Program-made: the position numbers and the translations under genes | The notes under the pieces: model-generated | What the model saw: only the letters and a program-made list of their open reading frames with translations | Told to the model about the DNA's origin: nothing | The model's database searches: none | Source of the DNA: Zhouia amylolytica | GTDB lineage: Bacteria; Bacteroidota; Bacteroidia; Flavobacteriales; Flavobacteriaceae | Assembly: GCF_900116365.1 (NCBI RefSeq) | Contig: NZ_FPAG01000001.1 | Span: forward strand, 523,924 to 587,923 | Length of the DNA stretch: 64,000 bases | Reading direction: 5' to 3' | Shown: in pieces, positions 55,563-64,000 of the stretch | Numbering within the stretch: position 1 is the first letter of the stretch | Layout of the letters: each line of letters begins with the position of its first letter

Positions 55563-57053
55563 TTATTTCTTTAATTCTATAAGACGTTTATATAGCATAG
55601 CTTTGGGGTGAGATTCACCATAATTATCAATTTTACTTAATATTTCCTCATATCCTTTTTCGGCTAGCTCTTCCATTTCTTTGTAAGGCAATAGAGGAAC
55701 CATCGTAGTCTTTTTAAATAATCTTCTTAATATTGTATCTATAGAACAGCCATAAGTTTCAAATCTTGGCTTTTCTATTAATGGTTTTCTATTCTTTTCA
55801 AAATGGTAAACCATTTCACTTCTAACAGAAGAGATAATAAATGGTGAATGTGAAGACACTATTATTTCTTGATTTCTAGCTTTACTTACATTACTATATT
55901 CTAAAAAAAGTTGACTTCGCCATTCAGGATTGTAATGTGTATCAGGCTCGTCAAATAAAAACAAAGTATCTGTTTCATCAATTATATTTAAGCTTCCAAG
56001 AGTTTGAAACAATTGATGTTCTCCATCACTTAACCCTTCATATCCCATTTCTATTCCATTTTCATTTTCAAAAATGACATTTGAGATTTTAAAAAACTTT
56101 TGAAAATCAGGAATAACAGGAGAACCAATTATTTTACCTTCCTTTCTTTTATTTCTTAACCAAGTCATTTGTTTTGGAGGAATTGCAAGAAAGTTTAGAT
56201 GATTTAATAAAATTAAACTATCAAAAAACAACATTGGCCCTCCAAAAACTTCATTAATTGCAGTTTTAAGGGATTCATCTACATTGAAATTAAAAGAATA
56301 AAAACTATTATCTTCATTTATATTCTTACTATAAGCACACTTTCCTAAATCATCAATAATACCATCTAGTTGAGCATTCGTATTAACCTTAACTCTTATA
56401 TTTCGATCAATTTCAATACTGAAATGCTTTAATTTTTGAAGATGGCAGTAGCTGGCTAATTTTGATTCATCCGGCTGGTAAATTAGATTAATAATGACTA
56501 ATATTAAATTTGTACTTGAATCCAAATAGGTCATCCTTACAGGATCAACAATGTCATTGTAGTTCTCTTTAGTATTAGCAGCTGTACTTAACTTTTGAGA
56601 AAAATCTGCATTGATTTCTAAAAAAGGTGCGCTTAAAGTTTCGTTTAAACCGGATGAGTAACCAACAATTCTTTTTGGAATTAAATTATAATTTAAATCT
56701 ACATTTTCAAATTCTTCTTTATCATTAAGTCTTAAAAAATCGATTTTAGTTTTTTTATCTCTTCTTACTTTTACTACTTCCTTTTTTGAGCCAGCATTTA
56801 ATGAATAAATGAGTTCAAAAAATAATGGATTTTTACTTTCAGATATTATCTTTTCGTTTCTTAAATAAAATTCGCAATGCATGAAACTTTCAGCGATAAA
56901 TTCCATTAGGTGAGATTTTCCGCTTCCATTTAAACCAACAAAACAAATAGGGTCGAAAACATTTGAAGGAGACTCTTCAAAAATGATAGGTTCTTCAAAC
57001 TTTTTTAAAGACTTAAATTCTTCACTTAATAAATTAACACTTAGTAAATTCAT
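55563..57053 (-). CDS. ABC-type AAA ATPase, PtuA / restriction-associated type
   Basis: A 496-residue ATPase of the OLD/RloA/PtuA class. The Walker A is GLNGSGKS (40-47), the ABC signature GLSDGEHQ (about 340-347), the Walker B LFLFDEPDTH (about 364-373) and the H-loop IIVSSHSPF (about 395-403). The insertion between signature and P-loop is shorter than in SMC proteins and has no long coiled coil. It starts 4 bases inside the end of hsdS. ATPases of this sort sit next to type I restriction genes in Bacteroidota. The adjacent HNH gene makes it Septu-like. Confidence 0.88.
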   Translation of the reverse strand: MNLLSVNLLSEEFKSLKKFEEPIIFEESPSNVFDPICFVGLNGSGKSHLMEFIAESFMHCEFYLRNEKIISESKNPLFFELIYSLNAGSKKEVVKVRRDKKTKIDFLRLNDKEEFENVDLNYNLIPKRIVGYSSGLNETLSAPFLEINADFSQKLSTAANTKENYNDIVDPVRMTYLDSSTNLILVIINLIYQPDESKLASYCHLQKLKHFSIEIDRNIRVKVNTNAQLDGIIDDLGKCAYSKNINEDNSFYSFNFNVDESLKTAINEVFGGPMLFFDSLILLNHLNFLAIPPKQMTWLRNKRKEGKIIGSPVIPDFQKFFKISNVIFENENGIEMGYEGLSDGEHQLFQTLGSLNIIDETDTLFLFDEPDTHYNPEWRSQLFLEYSNVSKARNQEIIVSSHSPFIISSVRSEMVYHFEKNRKPLIEKPRFETYGCSIDTILRRLFKKTTMVPLLPYKEMEELAEKGYEEILSKIDNYGESHPKAMLYKRLIELKK

Positions 57054-58720
57054 AAATTAATTTTTATCATCATTTGCTTCTCATTTTTATTAAAGTATTG
57101 ACTTACTATGCCGTCATCCATTAATTCTTTTAATATCATTTTAAAGTTGATATCATTTTTATTAGTCAAAAGCTCCTTCCTTAAAGACTCGTAATCTAAA
57201 CCTTGTTTTTTTTCTTTTAAGATTTTTTTAATCTCTTGTTTTAACTGTTCAATCTGATTCTTTTTGGTTAAAGGAGATTTATTTCTTCGTGTTCTTTTAC
57301 CTATTTGCTTTTTATCTAATTTTAACTTCTCAATTTCCTTCAACAAATCTTTAGCATTACCATCTGTAGGTAATTGAGGGACTAACTCGCCTTTAAAGGC
57401 TTTATGTAAAATGGCTTGAGGTAAACTATCTATTTTAGCTTTTAGGGTTTTGTACTGGGCTTCTATAGCGTCTGATTTAGTAAATAAATTTTCTACACGA
57501 TTGATGATTTCAGAAATCTCCTTTAAAGATGGGATTGTTATAGATATTTTGCCAATAGGGCCTATAAAAATGTTAGCCTGAGCAGTAGATTTTTTTAATT
57601 CGTTTATCTGATTTTGGCCAGGTGTTGACATCAAGAAAATTTCAATATACTTTGAAATTTCTTTATTGGATTGAAACTTAATTAAAGCGGCGCTTCTTAC
57701 CATTACAAATTCAATCCCTTTAGGAACTACTGTTGTTCTGCCTACCGTTCCTGAACAAGAAAGAAGTACGTCATTAGGTTCAGGATTACATCTTTTTACA
57801 AGCTTTTTATATTCTTCTTCTCCTACGTAATCAACTTTGCTTAAATCAAGGTATCCATTTTTTACATTTCTTGCAGATAATAAATAATAGCCTTCGTCCT
57901 GTCTTTGAGGAGTTGAATGCTCTCCATCTGTAATTAAGTCTGCTATATTTACAAGATTATCAACTTTCCAATATTTAACTTTAAGAAAATCTTCATTAAA
58001 AGCATGATTTTCATATTTATTATTGATTAACTTTTTAGGTTTTCTTTCACCTTCTCTTTTAGCTATTTCTAGTATTTCTTTATAGGCGTTCTCTCTATTT
58101 AATTTAATCTGATTTAGGTAACTCTCCAATTCCTTTCCCTCTCTCCAAGCCTCTGTCAACTTACCAGTTACCGCTTGGGTAAGCACTTGTTGTTTAAAAT
58201 TGGCTAAAAGTTGGGGAATGCGCTCTAGACTTTGTTTCATTTGGTCTATCTGCCCAAACAAAGCATCTAATTTGGTGACAATGCGCTCCTGTTCTGGTAG
58301 TGGAGGGAATGGAAATTGTATAGACCATAAAACTTGCGGGTCTACGTGAGGTATTCCTGTACCTCTTGTATTAGAATTTATATATGCAAATTTAGATTGA
58401 AGGAACCTATATAAGTAAGTACTTTCAATTTTTAATGGTGTTAATTTAGCTATTGTTGAACCTAAAGCTCCAGATTTTCCAATAGAAACCCAACCGCTTC
58501 TTGCTCCATCCCATACAATTCCAATGTCTTCTTCATCTATAAAATTAGAAGAATCTTTATCTGCATATCTCCTAATTTCTCCTTCTTCGAAAGCTTTTAT
58601 GTCTAGATATGGTAGAGAATTTTCAAATTCCTCTTCCTTAAGGATTTTTGGTTTTTTCCCCTTTTTGTATAAAACTACATCATGTAATTCTGTTTCAACC
58701 CAATTCTTTGGTAGCCCCAT
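57050..58720 (-). CDS. hsdS: Type I restriction-modification specificity subunit HsdS
   Basis: The 556-residue protein holds two target recognition domains (about 1-135 and 245-405) separated by conserved helical spacers, the first marked by PLPEQERIV (about 141-149) and the second ending LPQAILHKAFKGELV (about 430-445). It therefore recognises a bipartite sequence that cannot be read from the protein. A C-terminal extension of about 100 residues (a basic linker, then a winged-helix-like IKKILKEKKQGLDYESLRK) goes beyond a normal HsdS of about 400-450 residues. It starts one base after the hsdM stop. Confidence 0.92.
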   Translation of the reverse strand: MGLPKNWVETELHDVVLYKKGKKPKILKEEEFENSLPYLDIKAFEEGEIRRYADKDSSNFIDEEDIGIVWDGARSGWVSIGKSGALGSTIAKLTPLKIESTYLYRFLQSKFAYINSNTRGTGIPHVDPQVLWSIQFPFPPLPEQERIVTKLDALFGQIDQMKQSLERIPQLLANFKQQVLTQAVTGKLTEAWREGKELESYLNQIKLNRENAYKEILEIAKREGERKPKKLINNKYENHAFNEDFLKVKYWKVDNLVNIADLITDGEHSTPQRQDEGYYLLSARNVKNGYLDLSKVDYVGEEEYKKLVKRCNPEPNDVLLSCSGTVGRTTVVPKGIEFVMVRSAALIKFQSNKEISKYIEIFLMSTPGQNQINELKKSTAQANIFIGPIGKISITIPSLKEISEIINRVENLFTKSDAIEAQYKTLKAKIDSLPQAILHKAFKGELVPQLPTDGNAKDLLKEIEKLKLDKKQIGKRTRRNKSPLTKKNQIEQLKQEIKKILKEKKQGLDYESLRKELLTNKNDINFKMILKELMDDGIVSQYFNKNEKQMMIKINL

Positions 58721-58721
58721 A

Positions 58722-60182
58722 CTATTGTAATTCCTTTATCATGGCTTCCAATTGTGCCGTTATACTTTGTAATTCCTCCATGGCTTCTTTGGCTATAGCG
58801 ATTGGTTCGCCTAAATCATCTCCATTACTAACACTGTCATCGGCTATCAAACCTAAATCTAAACTATCGTTCTTTTTAGTAATGGCTTCTCGGGTTAGAT
58901 ATTGCCAACGTTCATCTTTAATGGCTAAACGTTTATCCTGATCTACTATACCATCATAATCTTGTTCTACATTTTCAGCGGTAATACCACCAGTATAGGC
59001 TTTAATAAAGTCGGTAAAAGCGGTTTCGGTAAACGGGGTACGTTTTCCATAGTTAGGCACATTGGTACGCATATCGTAAAACCAAACACCCTTAGTATTG
59101 TTGGTTTCTGTTTTACCGCGTGTAAAGAATAAAACATTTGTTTTTACACCAGCTGCATAAAAAATACCTGTAGGTAAACGCAAAATGGTATGCACGTTAC
59201 ATTTGTCCATTAAATCTTTACGTATGCGCTGGCCATCACCGTCCTCAAACAACACATTATCGGGCAATACTACAGCTGCTCGTGCTTTGCCATTCTTTTT
59301 TAAGCTTCGGTAAATATGTTGTAAAAAATTAAGCTGCTTGTTACTGGATAAAAAGGTCAGATCATCACGTGATGGACGTTCTCCTCCTTTCTTTGTGCCA
59401 AAAGGCGGGTTAGCTAATACACCATCGAAGTTTTTCAAGCTTTTACCAAATTCGGTTAAGGTATCACCTAAGTATATTTTACTTTCCATACCATGCAAAC
59501 GGGCATTCATTAGGGCTAACCGGTGGGCGTCACTCACCAGCTCTACACCGCTAAAGGCTTCTTCTTCCTGAAACTTTCTTGCCTTAGCATCGAGGGTATA
59601 ATAATCGTCTGTTTTACTACGTAAGTAATGGTCGGCAGCGATCATAAAACCGAAAGTGCCTGCTGCTGGGTCATTCCATCGTTCTCCTATCTTCGGCACC
59701 ATTAAATCTACCATCACATTAATTAAGGGACGTGGCGTGAAGTATTGTCCCGCACCACTTTTTTTCTCACCTGCATTCTTTTCGAGCAGACTCTCATAAA
59801 TATCACCCATCACATCACGGTCGTCTTGCTCATACCAGTCAATTTTATCTATAGCCTGTAACAGGGTGTTAAAGTTTACAGGTTTACGAAGGCTCGTAGA
59901 AGCATTGGTATATATCTCTTTTATACTTTCACTACTTGTTTTGTTACTAATTTCTGCCAAGAACTTGCGGTAACGCACAAAGGCTTCATTATTGTCGTGT
60001 TCTTCTACGAAACCACGCCAACGGTATGCTTCTGGAATATGTTCTTCAAAATCTTTAACCTCCGATAGCTTTAAAAAAAGTATATAAGTTAATTCGTTTA
60101 AGTATTGGTGATAGGTTACTCCATCGTCTCGTAAAACATTACATAAGTTCCACAGCCTATTTGCAATTTCTTCTGCACTCAT
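58722..60182 (-). CDS. hsdM: Type I restriction-modification methyltransferase HsdM
   Basis: The 486-residue protein is the adenine-N6 methyltransferase subunit. After an N-terminal helical domain (about 1-135) come GAGQYFTPRPLI, the SAM motif DPAAGTFGFM (171-180; FxG in place of the usual GG) and the catalytic motif NPPF (259-262). The AdoMet fold extends to about 430 and a C-terminal coil joins HsdS. It methylates the same bipartite site as HsdS selects. It visibly has a higher GC content than the Septu-like genes downstream, which may mean a different origin. Confidence 0.94.
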   Translation of the reverse strand: MSAEEIANRLWNLCNVLRDDGVTYHQYLNELTYILFLKLSEVKDFEEHIPEAYRWRGFVEEHDNNEAFVRYRKFLAEISNKTSSESIKEIYTNASTSLRKPVNFNTLLQAIDKIDWYEQDDRDVMGDIYESLLEKNAGEKKSGAGQYFTPRPLINVMVDLMVPKIGERWNDPAAGTFGFMIAADHYLRSKTDDYYTLDAKARKFQEEEAFSGVELVSDAHRLALMNARLHGMESKIYLGDTLTEFGKSLKNFDGVLANPPFGTKKGGERPSRDDLTFLSSNKQLNFLQHIYRSLKKNGKARAAVVLPDNVLFEDGDGQRIRKDLMDKCNVHTILRLPTGIFYAAGVKTNVLFFTRGKTETNNTKGVWFYDMRTNVPNYGKRTPFTETAFTDFIKAYTGGITAENVEQDYDGIVDQDKRLAIKDERWQYLTREAITKKNDSLDLGLIADDSVSNGDDLGEPIAIAKEAMEELQSITAQLEAMIKELQ

Positions 60183-60201
60183 AGTTATCGTCTATTATTT
60201 T

Positions 60202-60831
60202 CTATTCTTTTAAATTCTGACCAAACATAAATAAAAATAACTCTATTTGGTCTGCTCTTACCGACATATCTTTAGCTAGTTCATCCATTAACTTTATATA
60301 CATAGAATATTTCTTTCCTGCATTTTCTCTGTTATATTTCCCTAAGTCTTTTAATTCATTAAACTTAACCTCATTGATCACTCTCATAATCCTTTCATCT
60401 AAGATAAGTGATGAGTATCCTTCAATTGAAGTTTGTAAAAAGTAAGTAAACTTTGATAATGTTGAAATTCCAACCCCTTCTATATTACTTAAATCTTTTG
60501 TAAATCGCTCATTCGAAATATTGCCGTTTTTATAATCGCATAAAATATCGACAAGTAGAGATAAGGAATCTTTTTTTAGTACTTTTTGAATATTATCTCC
60601 TCTTCCTCCAGTTGGATATCCCCACATTAATGTTTTTACAATAAATGATTCCATTTCTTCTGCTCCATGAAAAAGATCCATTCTAGAAAGCGTTATTTCA
60701 TTACTTTCCTTAAAAAACCTGTTACTATCTATTGCCGAGATATATTTAGACCAATTACTCCTTTTAATTGTAAATGCCTGTTCTTGATAAGGTAAATTTG
60801 TAATTAAATCGGTATAGTTTTTAATAAACAT
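60202..60831 (-). CDS. HhH / 8-oxoguanine glycosylase-fold protein in the restriction operon
   Basis: A 209-residue protein. A helix-hairpin-helix region (NIEGVGISTLSKFTYFL, about 116-132) followed by LILDERIMRVI, with the aspartate D145 at the place of the catalytic Asp in the (V)DTHVxRV motif, matches the HhH-GPD glycosylase layout. The lysine of OGG1 at the GVGxK position is not present (GVGIS). Proteins of this fold occur beside restriction genes in Bacteroidota. It lies 5 bases after hsdR and 19 before hsdM. It may recognise modified bases in invading DNA; this is inferred. Confidence 0.65.
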   Translation of the reverse strand: MFIKNYTDLITNLPYQEQAFTIKRSNWSKYISAIDSNRFFKESNEITLSRMDLFHGAEEMESFIVKTLMWGYPTGGRGDNIQKVLKKDSLSLLVDILCDYKNGNISNERFTKDLSNIEGVGISTLSKFTYFLQTSIEGYSSLILDERIMRVINEVKFNELKDLGKYNRENAGKKYSMYIKLMDELAKDMSVRADQIELFLFMFGQNLKE

Positions 60832-60836
60832 GGGAT

Positions 60837-63800
60837 TTAAGCTGAATATAAATTTTCATTTAATAGTGTGATTATATCATCTAATTTACCGTCAAAAATT
60901 TTATTTAATCTTTTATACCCCCCATCTTTGTTAAACGGCTCTTGATTCAAATCGGGTATTTGTAAAATAGTTTCTTTTAACAACTGGTTTTCAAAACGAT
61001 CGATCCAACGTAGTTGAATCTTATTCCAATTTTTCATTTCGCGAATTTTTTCAACAGCATTGTGAATTCGCTCTTCATGACTAACCAAATCTGTATCTAA
61101 GGCCATGGTACGGATAAAAGAAATAATATCGGCAGCAACATCTTCATTTTTCCATTGTTTCCAGGCTGTTTTTAATCCGATATCAGTATACCCCTCCTGA
61201 TCTAGTAACAATTTAAGCTCTTTTAAGGAAGCTCGGTCTAGTTCCGAAGGACGGGTACACAATACGTTAATAGCAGTAATCTTATTTCGGTTATCTTGAA
61301 TAAAATTCTTAAAGCCTTCTATATAATCTTCAGGTTTTTGAGCTTTGCCATAACCACGCTCAATACCTAATAGCTTATCTTCATGATCAGAAATCAATTG
61401 CCTTTTAGGACGATAAACCTTTTTATCTAAGAATTTCCATAAACTTCCATAATCAGCAATAATACGATGCACATCGTTTCCTGATACTTCTTTTAAACGC
61501 TCTATAAATTCTTCTGGACTATTGCCATTAGCTAAATACATGAATTCTTCCTGACGTTCTTCTTCTAAATTCTTCTTTTTTCGTTGTAGCTTGGCAATAA
61601 TTTGTTGTAACTGTTTCTCGGCACGTTCCGGTGTCTCTATAAGATCGAGTTCTTCTACCAACTTCTGAAAAGAAATACTAGGATTAGAAACCGTTTGCAT
61701 TTGTGTATAATCCTCCAAAGCTTCATACACTCTGACAGCATCATAAATTCTAAAATATTCCTTGCCTATGTCATCGCACTTTCTTGTAGCTCTACCCAAC
61801 ATTTGTTCAAAGAGAATTCTAGAGCGTACTCTTCTAAGAAAAACTAAATTGGTAATTTGAGGGACATCTATTCCAGTAGTCAACAAGTCTACTGTAACTG
61901 CAATGGTTGGGTATTTTTCATTTTTAAAACGCTTGGTTAATCCTGCTGGATCATAGGCGCTACCCGTAATCTTTTCAATTGTACCTTGTTCTATATCACA
62001 TCCAATATTTTCAAATTCTTCTCGAAGTAGTTCCACAATCATATCTGCATGGCTATCGCGTACGGCAAAAATGAGCGTTTTTTCATCACTTTCAGGGTCA
62101 AGCTCTTGCACCAATTGTTTAACTACTTCACGATTGAAAGGTTCTGTGATAACAAGCTTATTGAATTGTTCTATCTCTATGTGTAACTCATCGTCTAGTT
62201 CTGCTAACTCTACCAAAGAATTTGATTCAGGATCGTACACTACAGGCTTTTCTCCTTTTTCCCAAACTATACCTTCTTCACTAAGTTTTGTCTTAATCAG
62301 ATAAGGAGGTTCATGGTCGGTTAAGTAACCATCTATTACAGCCTCTCGATACGAATAGCTATGAACCGGGGCACCAAATATTTCTGTAGTATGCAAAGCA
62401 GGAGTAGCCGTAAGACCAATAATATAAGCATCAAAATACTCAATAACACGTTTGTACTGACTCACATAATCCTTTTCATCTTTAAAATGTAAATCCCCTT
62501 CATCTATTTCCTTGTCTAAATTATACCCACGATGTGCCTCATCAATAATGATGCAATCATACGTATCAATTGCAAGTGGTTCTTCAGAATAAAACAATCG
62601 TTTCACCATACTTTGCACTGTTGCAAAATGTAAACGAGTATCAGAATCCGGTTGAGTGATGGTAGTATCCTCCATTTGGTAGATGCCAGCAAAAGTCTGT
62701 AGGTTTTCAATTCTATTATCTAAAAAGCTATCTCTGGCTTGTCCAGCCAATAAGCGCCTATCTGTTAAAAATAAAATTCGCTTAAAACGATCCGATTTAA
62801 CTAAACGATAAGCGAGCCCTAACACTGTTCTGGTTTTTCCAGTTCCAGTAGCCATCACCAATAGAGAGCGCCCATCTTCAGGATGCTTACGTATTTTATT
62901 TTCGATGGCTTTAATTGCTTCAATCTGATAATAACGAAGACCGAGGCCATTTTTATTTTTCAAGTAATCATACCCACTTTCTTCTAATCGATTATCTGCA
63001 ACCTCGACATTACGATTGAACAATTCTAGCAAACCATCAGGAGAATACCAACCTCGTAATGCTTGGGGACGATTTCTGTTATTTCTAATATCTAAAAACC
63101 AAATACCGCTTTTAGTTTTAAGTTGTTCTAGGTATGATCTTCCGTTTGTTGAGAATAAAAAAGGGACTTTATATCCATGCCATTCGCCTAGTACATTTGT
63201 CTTATCTATTTCATTAACTCTTTCAGCATAAACCTTAGATTGGCGTAAATCGGTCGAGATATCTGTTGCATATTTCTTTGCCTCAACAATACCATATAAC
63301 TCTTTCCCTATAAAAAGTGCATAGTCAGCCCATTTTCCATTACATGGCCATTCAGCTATAGCTTTATTTTTTCCCTTCTCGGGTAAAGACTTATTCTTCT
63401 TATAATTTATTGTTTCAGTATCGCATACCCACCCAACGCTGCGAAGCTGTTCATCGATAAGTTCTCTGGTCTCTGCTTCCGATTTATCAATATTCCTTGC
63501 ATTTTTAATAGACCGCTCTTTACGTTCCTCAATAATTTTTGGCGAAGCATTTAAAGCCGAAATTTTGGCTTGATAGTCTATTACCTGTTGTGATAACTGC
63601 TGTAATTGTTTATTTAATTCTTCAACTGATGGTTGCTGTTCTGTCTTAGGCAAGTCATAATGACCGTTTTCCAAATAATCATTCTCATAAGTTTCGTAAA
63701 ACCATTGTGATAATCGGAAGCATTTTTTCAAAACAAATAACGCCTCAGGATATGATCCTTTTCCACTATGTGATGCCTTGTTTCCAGATTTACGAATGGT

Positions 63801-64000
63801 ATGCATTAAATCAGCAACCACATCTGGTATGGCATTAGTGTATTTAAGTTGATTAATTCGCTCTACCTGATTACCATTAAAAACCCCTAAGCTCTCAAAA
63901 TCCCAAACGATATGAGATAGCTTTTCAGAAAATAAACGAGATTTTGCCAAAGAAGAACTAGGGTCTACATGAATAAGCTTTTCCGTAAGCTCGGCAATAG
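60837..64000 (-). CDS. hsdR: Type I restriction-modification endonuclease/translocase HsdR, 5' end beyond the window
   Basis: The frame stays open to the window edge: upstream of the first TTG (63950) it still reads IAELTEKLIHVDPSSS, so the true start lies beyond base 64000. At least 1053 residues are visible. The N-terminal part is a DUF4145-type domain, followed by a PD-(D/E)XK nuclease (WADYALFIGKELYGIVEAKK). Next are a superfamily 2 translocase with MATGTGKT and IIIDEAHRGY and a helicase C-terminal part with GRATRKCDD, and last an EcoEI-type R C-terminal domain (about 840-1010). HsdR cuts unmethylated DNA after translocation and needs HsdM and HsdS, encoded behind it. Confidence 0.95.
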   Translation of the reverse strand, partial: IAELTEKLIHVDPSSSLAKSRLFSEKLSHIVWDFESLGVFNGNQVERINQLKYTNAIPDVVADLMHTIRKSGNKASHSGKGSYPEALFVLKKCFRLSQWFYETYENDYLENGHYDLPKTEQQPSVEELNKQLQQLSQQVIDYQAKISALNASPKIIEERKERSIKNARNIDKSEAETRELIDEQLRSVGWVCDTETINYKKNKSLPEKGKNKAIAEWPCNGKWADYALFIGKELYGIVEAKKYATDISTDLRQSKVYAERVNEIDKTNVLGEWHGYKVPFLFSTNGRSYLEQLKTKSGIWFLDIRNNRNRPQALRGWYSPDGLLELFNRNVEVADNRLEESGYDYLKNKNGLGLRYYQIEAIKAIENKIRKHPEDGRSLLVMATGTGKTRTVLGLAYRLVKSDRFKRILFLTDRRLLAGQARDSFLDNRIENLQTFAGIYQMEDTTITQPDSDTRLHFATVQSMVKRLFYSEEPLAIDTYDCIIIDEAHRGYNLDKEIDEGDLHFKDEKDYVSQYKRVIEYFDAYIIGLTATPALHTTEIFGAPVHSYSYREAVIDGYLTDHEPPYLIKTKLSEEGIVWEKGEKPVVYDPESNSLVELAELDDELHIEIEQFNKLVITEPFNREVVKQLVQELDPESDEKTLIFAVRDSHADMIVELLREEFENIGCDIEQGTIEKITGSAYDPAGLTKRFKNEKYPTIAVTVDLLTTGIDVPQITNLVFLRRVRSRILFEQMLGRATRKCDDIGKEYFRIYDAVRVYEALEDYTQMQTVSNPSISFQKLVEELDLIETPERAEKQLQQIIAKLQRKKKNLEEERQEEFMYLANGNSPEEFIERLKEVSGNDVHRIIADYGSLWKFLDKKVYRPKRQLISDHEDKLLGIERGYGKAQKPEDYIEGFKNFIQDNRNKITAINVLCTRPSELDRASLKELKLLLDQEGYTDIGLKTAWKQWKNEDVAADIISFIRTMALDTDLVSHEERIHNAVEKIREMKNWNKIQLRWIDRFENQLLKETILQIPDLNQEPFNKDGGYKRLNKIFDGKLDDIITLLNENLYSA

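Noticed and set aside
54477-57053. Retron (reverse transcriptase plus ncRNA) with this AAA/HNH effector
   Set aside because: No reverse transcriptase gene is found in the neighbourhood, so the pair is better described as Septu-like.
60837-63950. HsdR starting at the TTG at 63950
   Set aside because: The frame is open further upstream to the window edge and the extra residues fit the N-terminal domain, so the gene is cut by the window and does not start there.

Overview
The window looks like a chromosomal segment of a marine-type Flavobacteriaceae (Bacteroidota). It is AT-rich. It carries a SusC/SusD pair behind a FecI-type sigma factor and FecR, several outer-membrane and lipoprotein genes typical of the phylum, and promoter elements of the Bacteroidota type (TAnnTTTG, in one case with TTG 18 bp upstream). 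Several genes start at GTG.

Region 1 (1-10 kb) is housekeeping: an M23 peptidase, a GH3-type adenylating enzyme, a LysE exporter, a DUF2807 protein, RNase R, then a 680-bp gene-free and extremely AT-rich stretch (7322-7999) with a cluster of DnaA-box-like nonamers that I propose as oriC, then rpiB, a CDF cation exporter and an ElaA-type acetyltransferase.

Region 2 (10-17 kb) is an ECF sigma - FecR - SusC - SusD locus for uptake of an unknown glycan or similar ligand. No degradative enzyme is attached.

Region 3 (17-41 kb) is core metabolism and envelope: a probable five-gene operon rnpA - S41 protease - aldo/keto reductase - phosphotransferase - GNAT, a lactonase lipoprotein, M1 and S8 peptidases, an MBL hydrolase, a CPA antiporter, LepA, a TonB-type beta-barrel receptor, a LytS/LytTR two-component pair, DusB, a LolC/E-type permease, RbfA, methylmalonyl-CoA epimerase and one tRNA with anticodon CAT.

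Region 4 (41-42.7 kb) is a scrap zone directly after the tRNA. It holds two copies of a 248-bp multi-hairpin repeat, a small gene broken by one extra A, a DUF262 N-terminus cut off by the 3' end of an IS21 istB gene, and the probable IS right end. I saw no integrase.

Region 5 (42.7-64 kb, all on the minus strand) is a defence island. From the window edge inward the order is hsdR (cut by the window end), an HhH/OGG-fold glycosylase-like protein, hsdM, hsdS, an ABC-type AAA ATPase, a PtuB-like HNH nuclease, a 531-residue protein with a C-terminal PD-(D/E)XK nuclease, a GIY-YIG/DUF4357 protein, a RecQ helicase fused to a ComF-like phosphoribosyltransferase domain, and a DprA-family protein. Gaps are at most 32 bp, so this can be one transcript of over 15 kb. 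A second, separate operon follows. It is a Wadjet/MksBEFG-type plasmid-defence system with the order C-D-A-B rather than the usual A-B-C-D, and behind it lies a MutT-like Nudix gene. The most unusual parts are the RecQ-ComF plus DprA pair at the end of a type I restriction operon, the nuclease set packed between hsdS and RecQ, and the permuted Wadjet operon.
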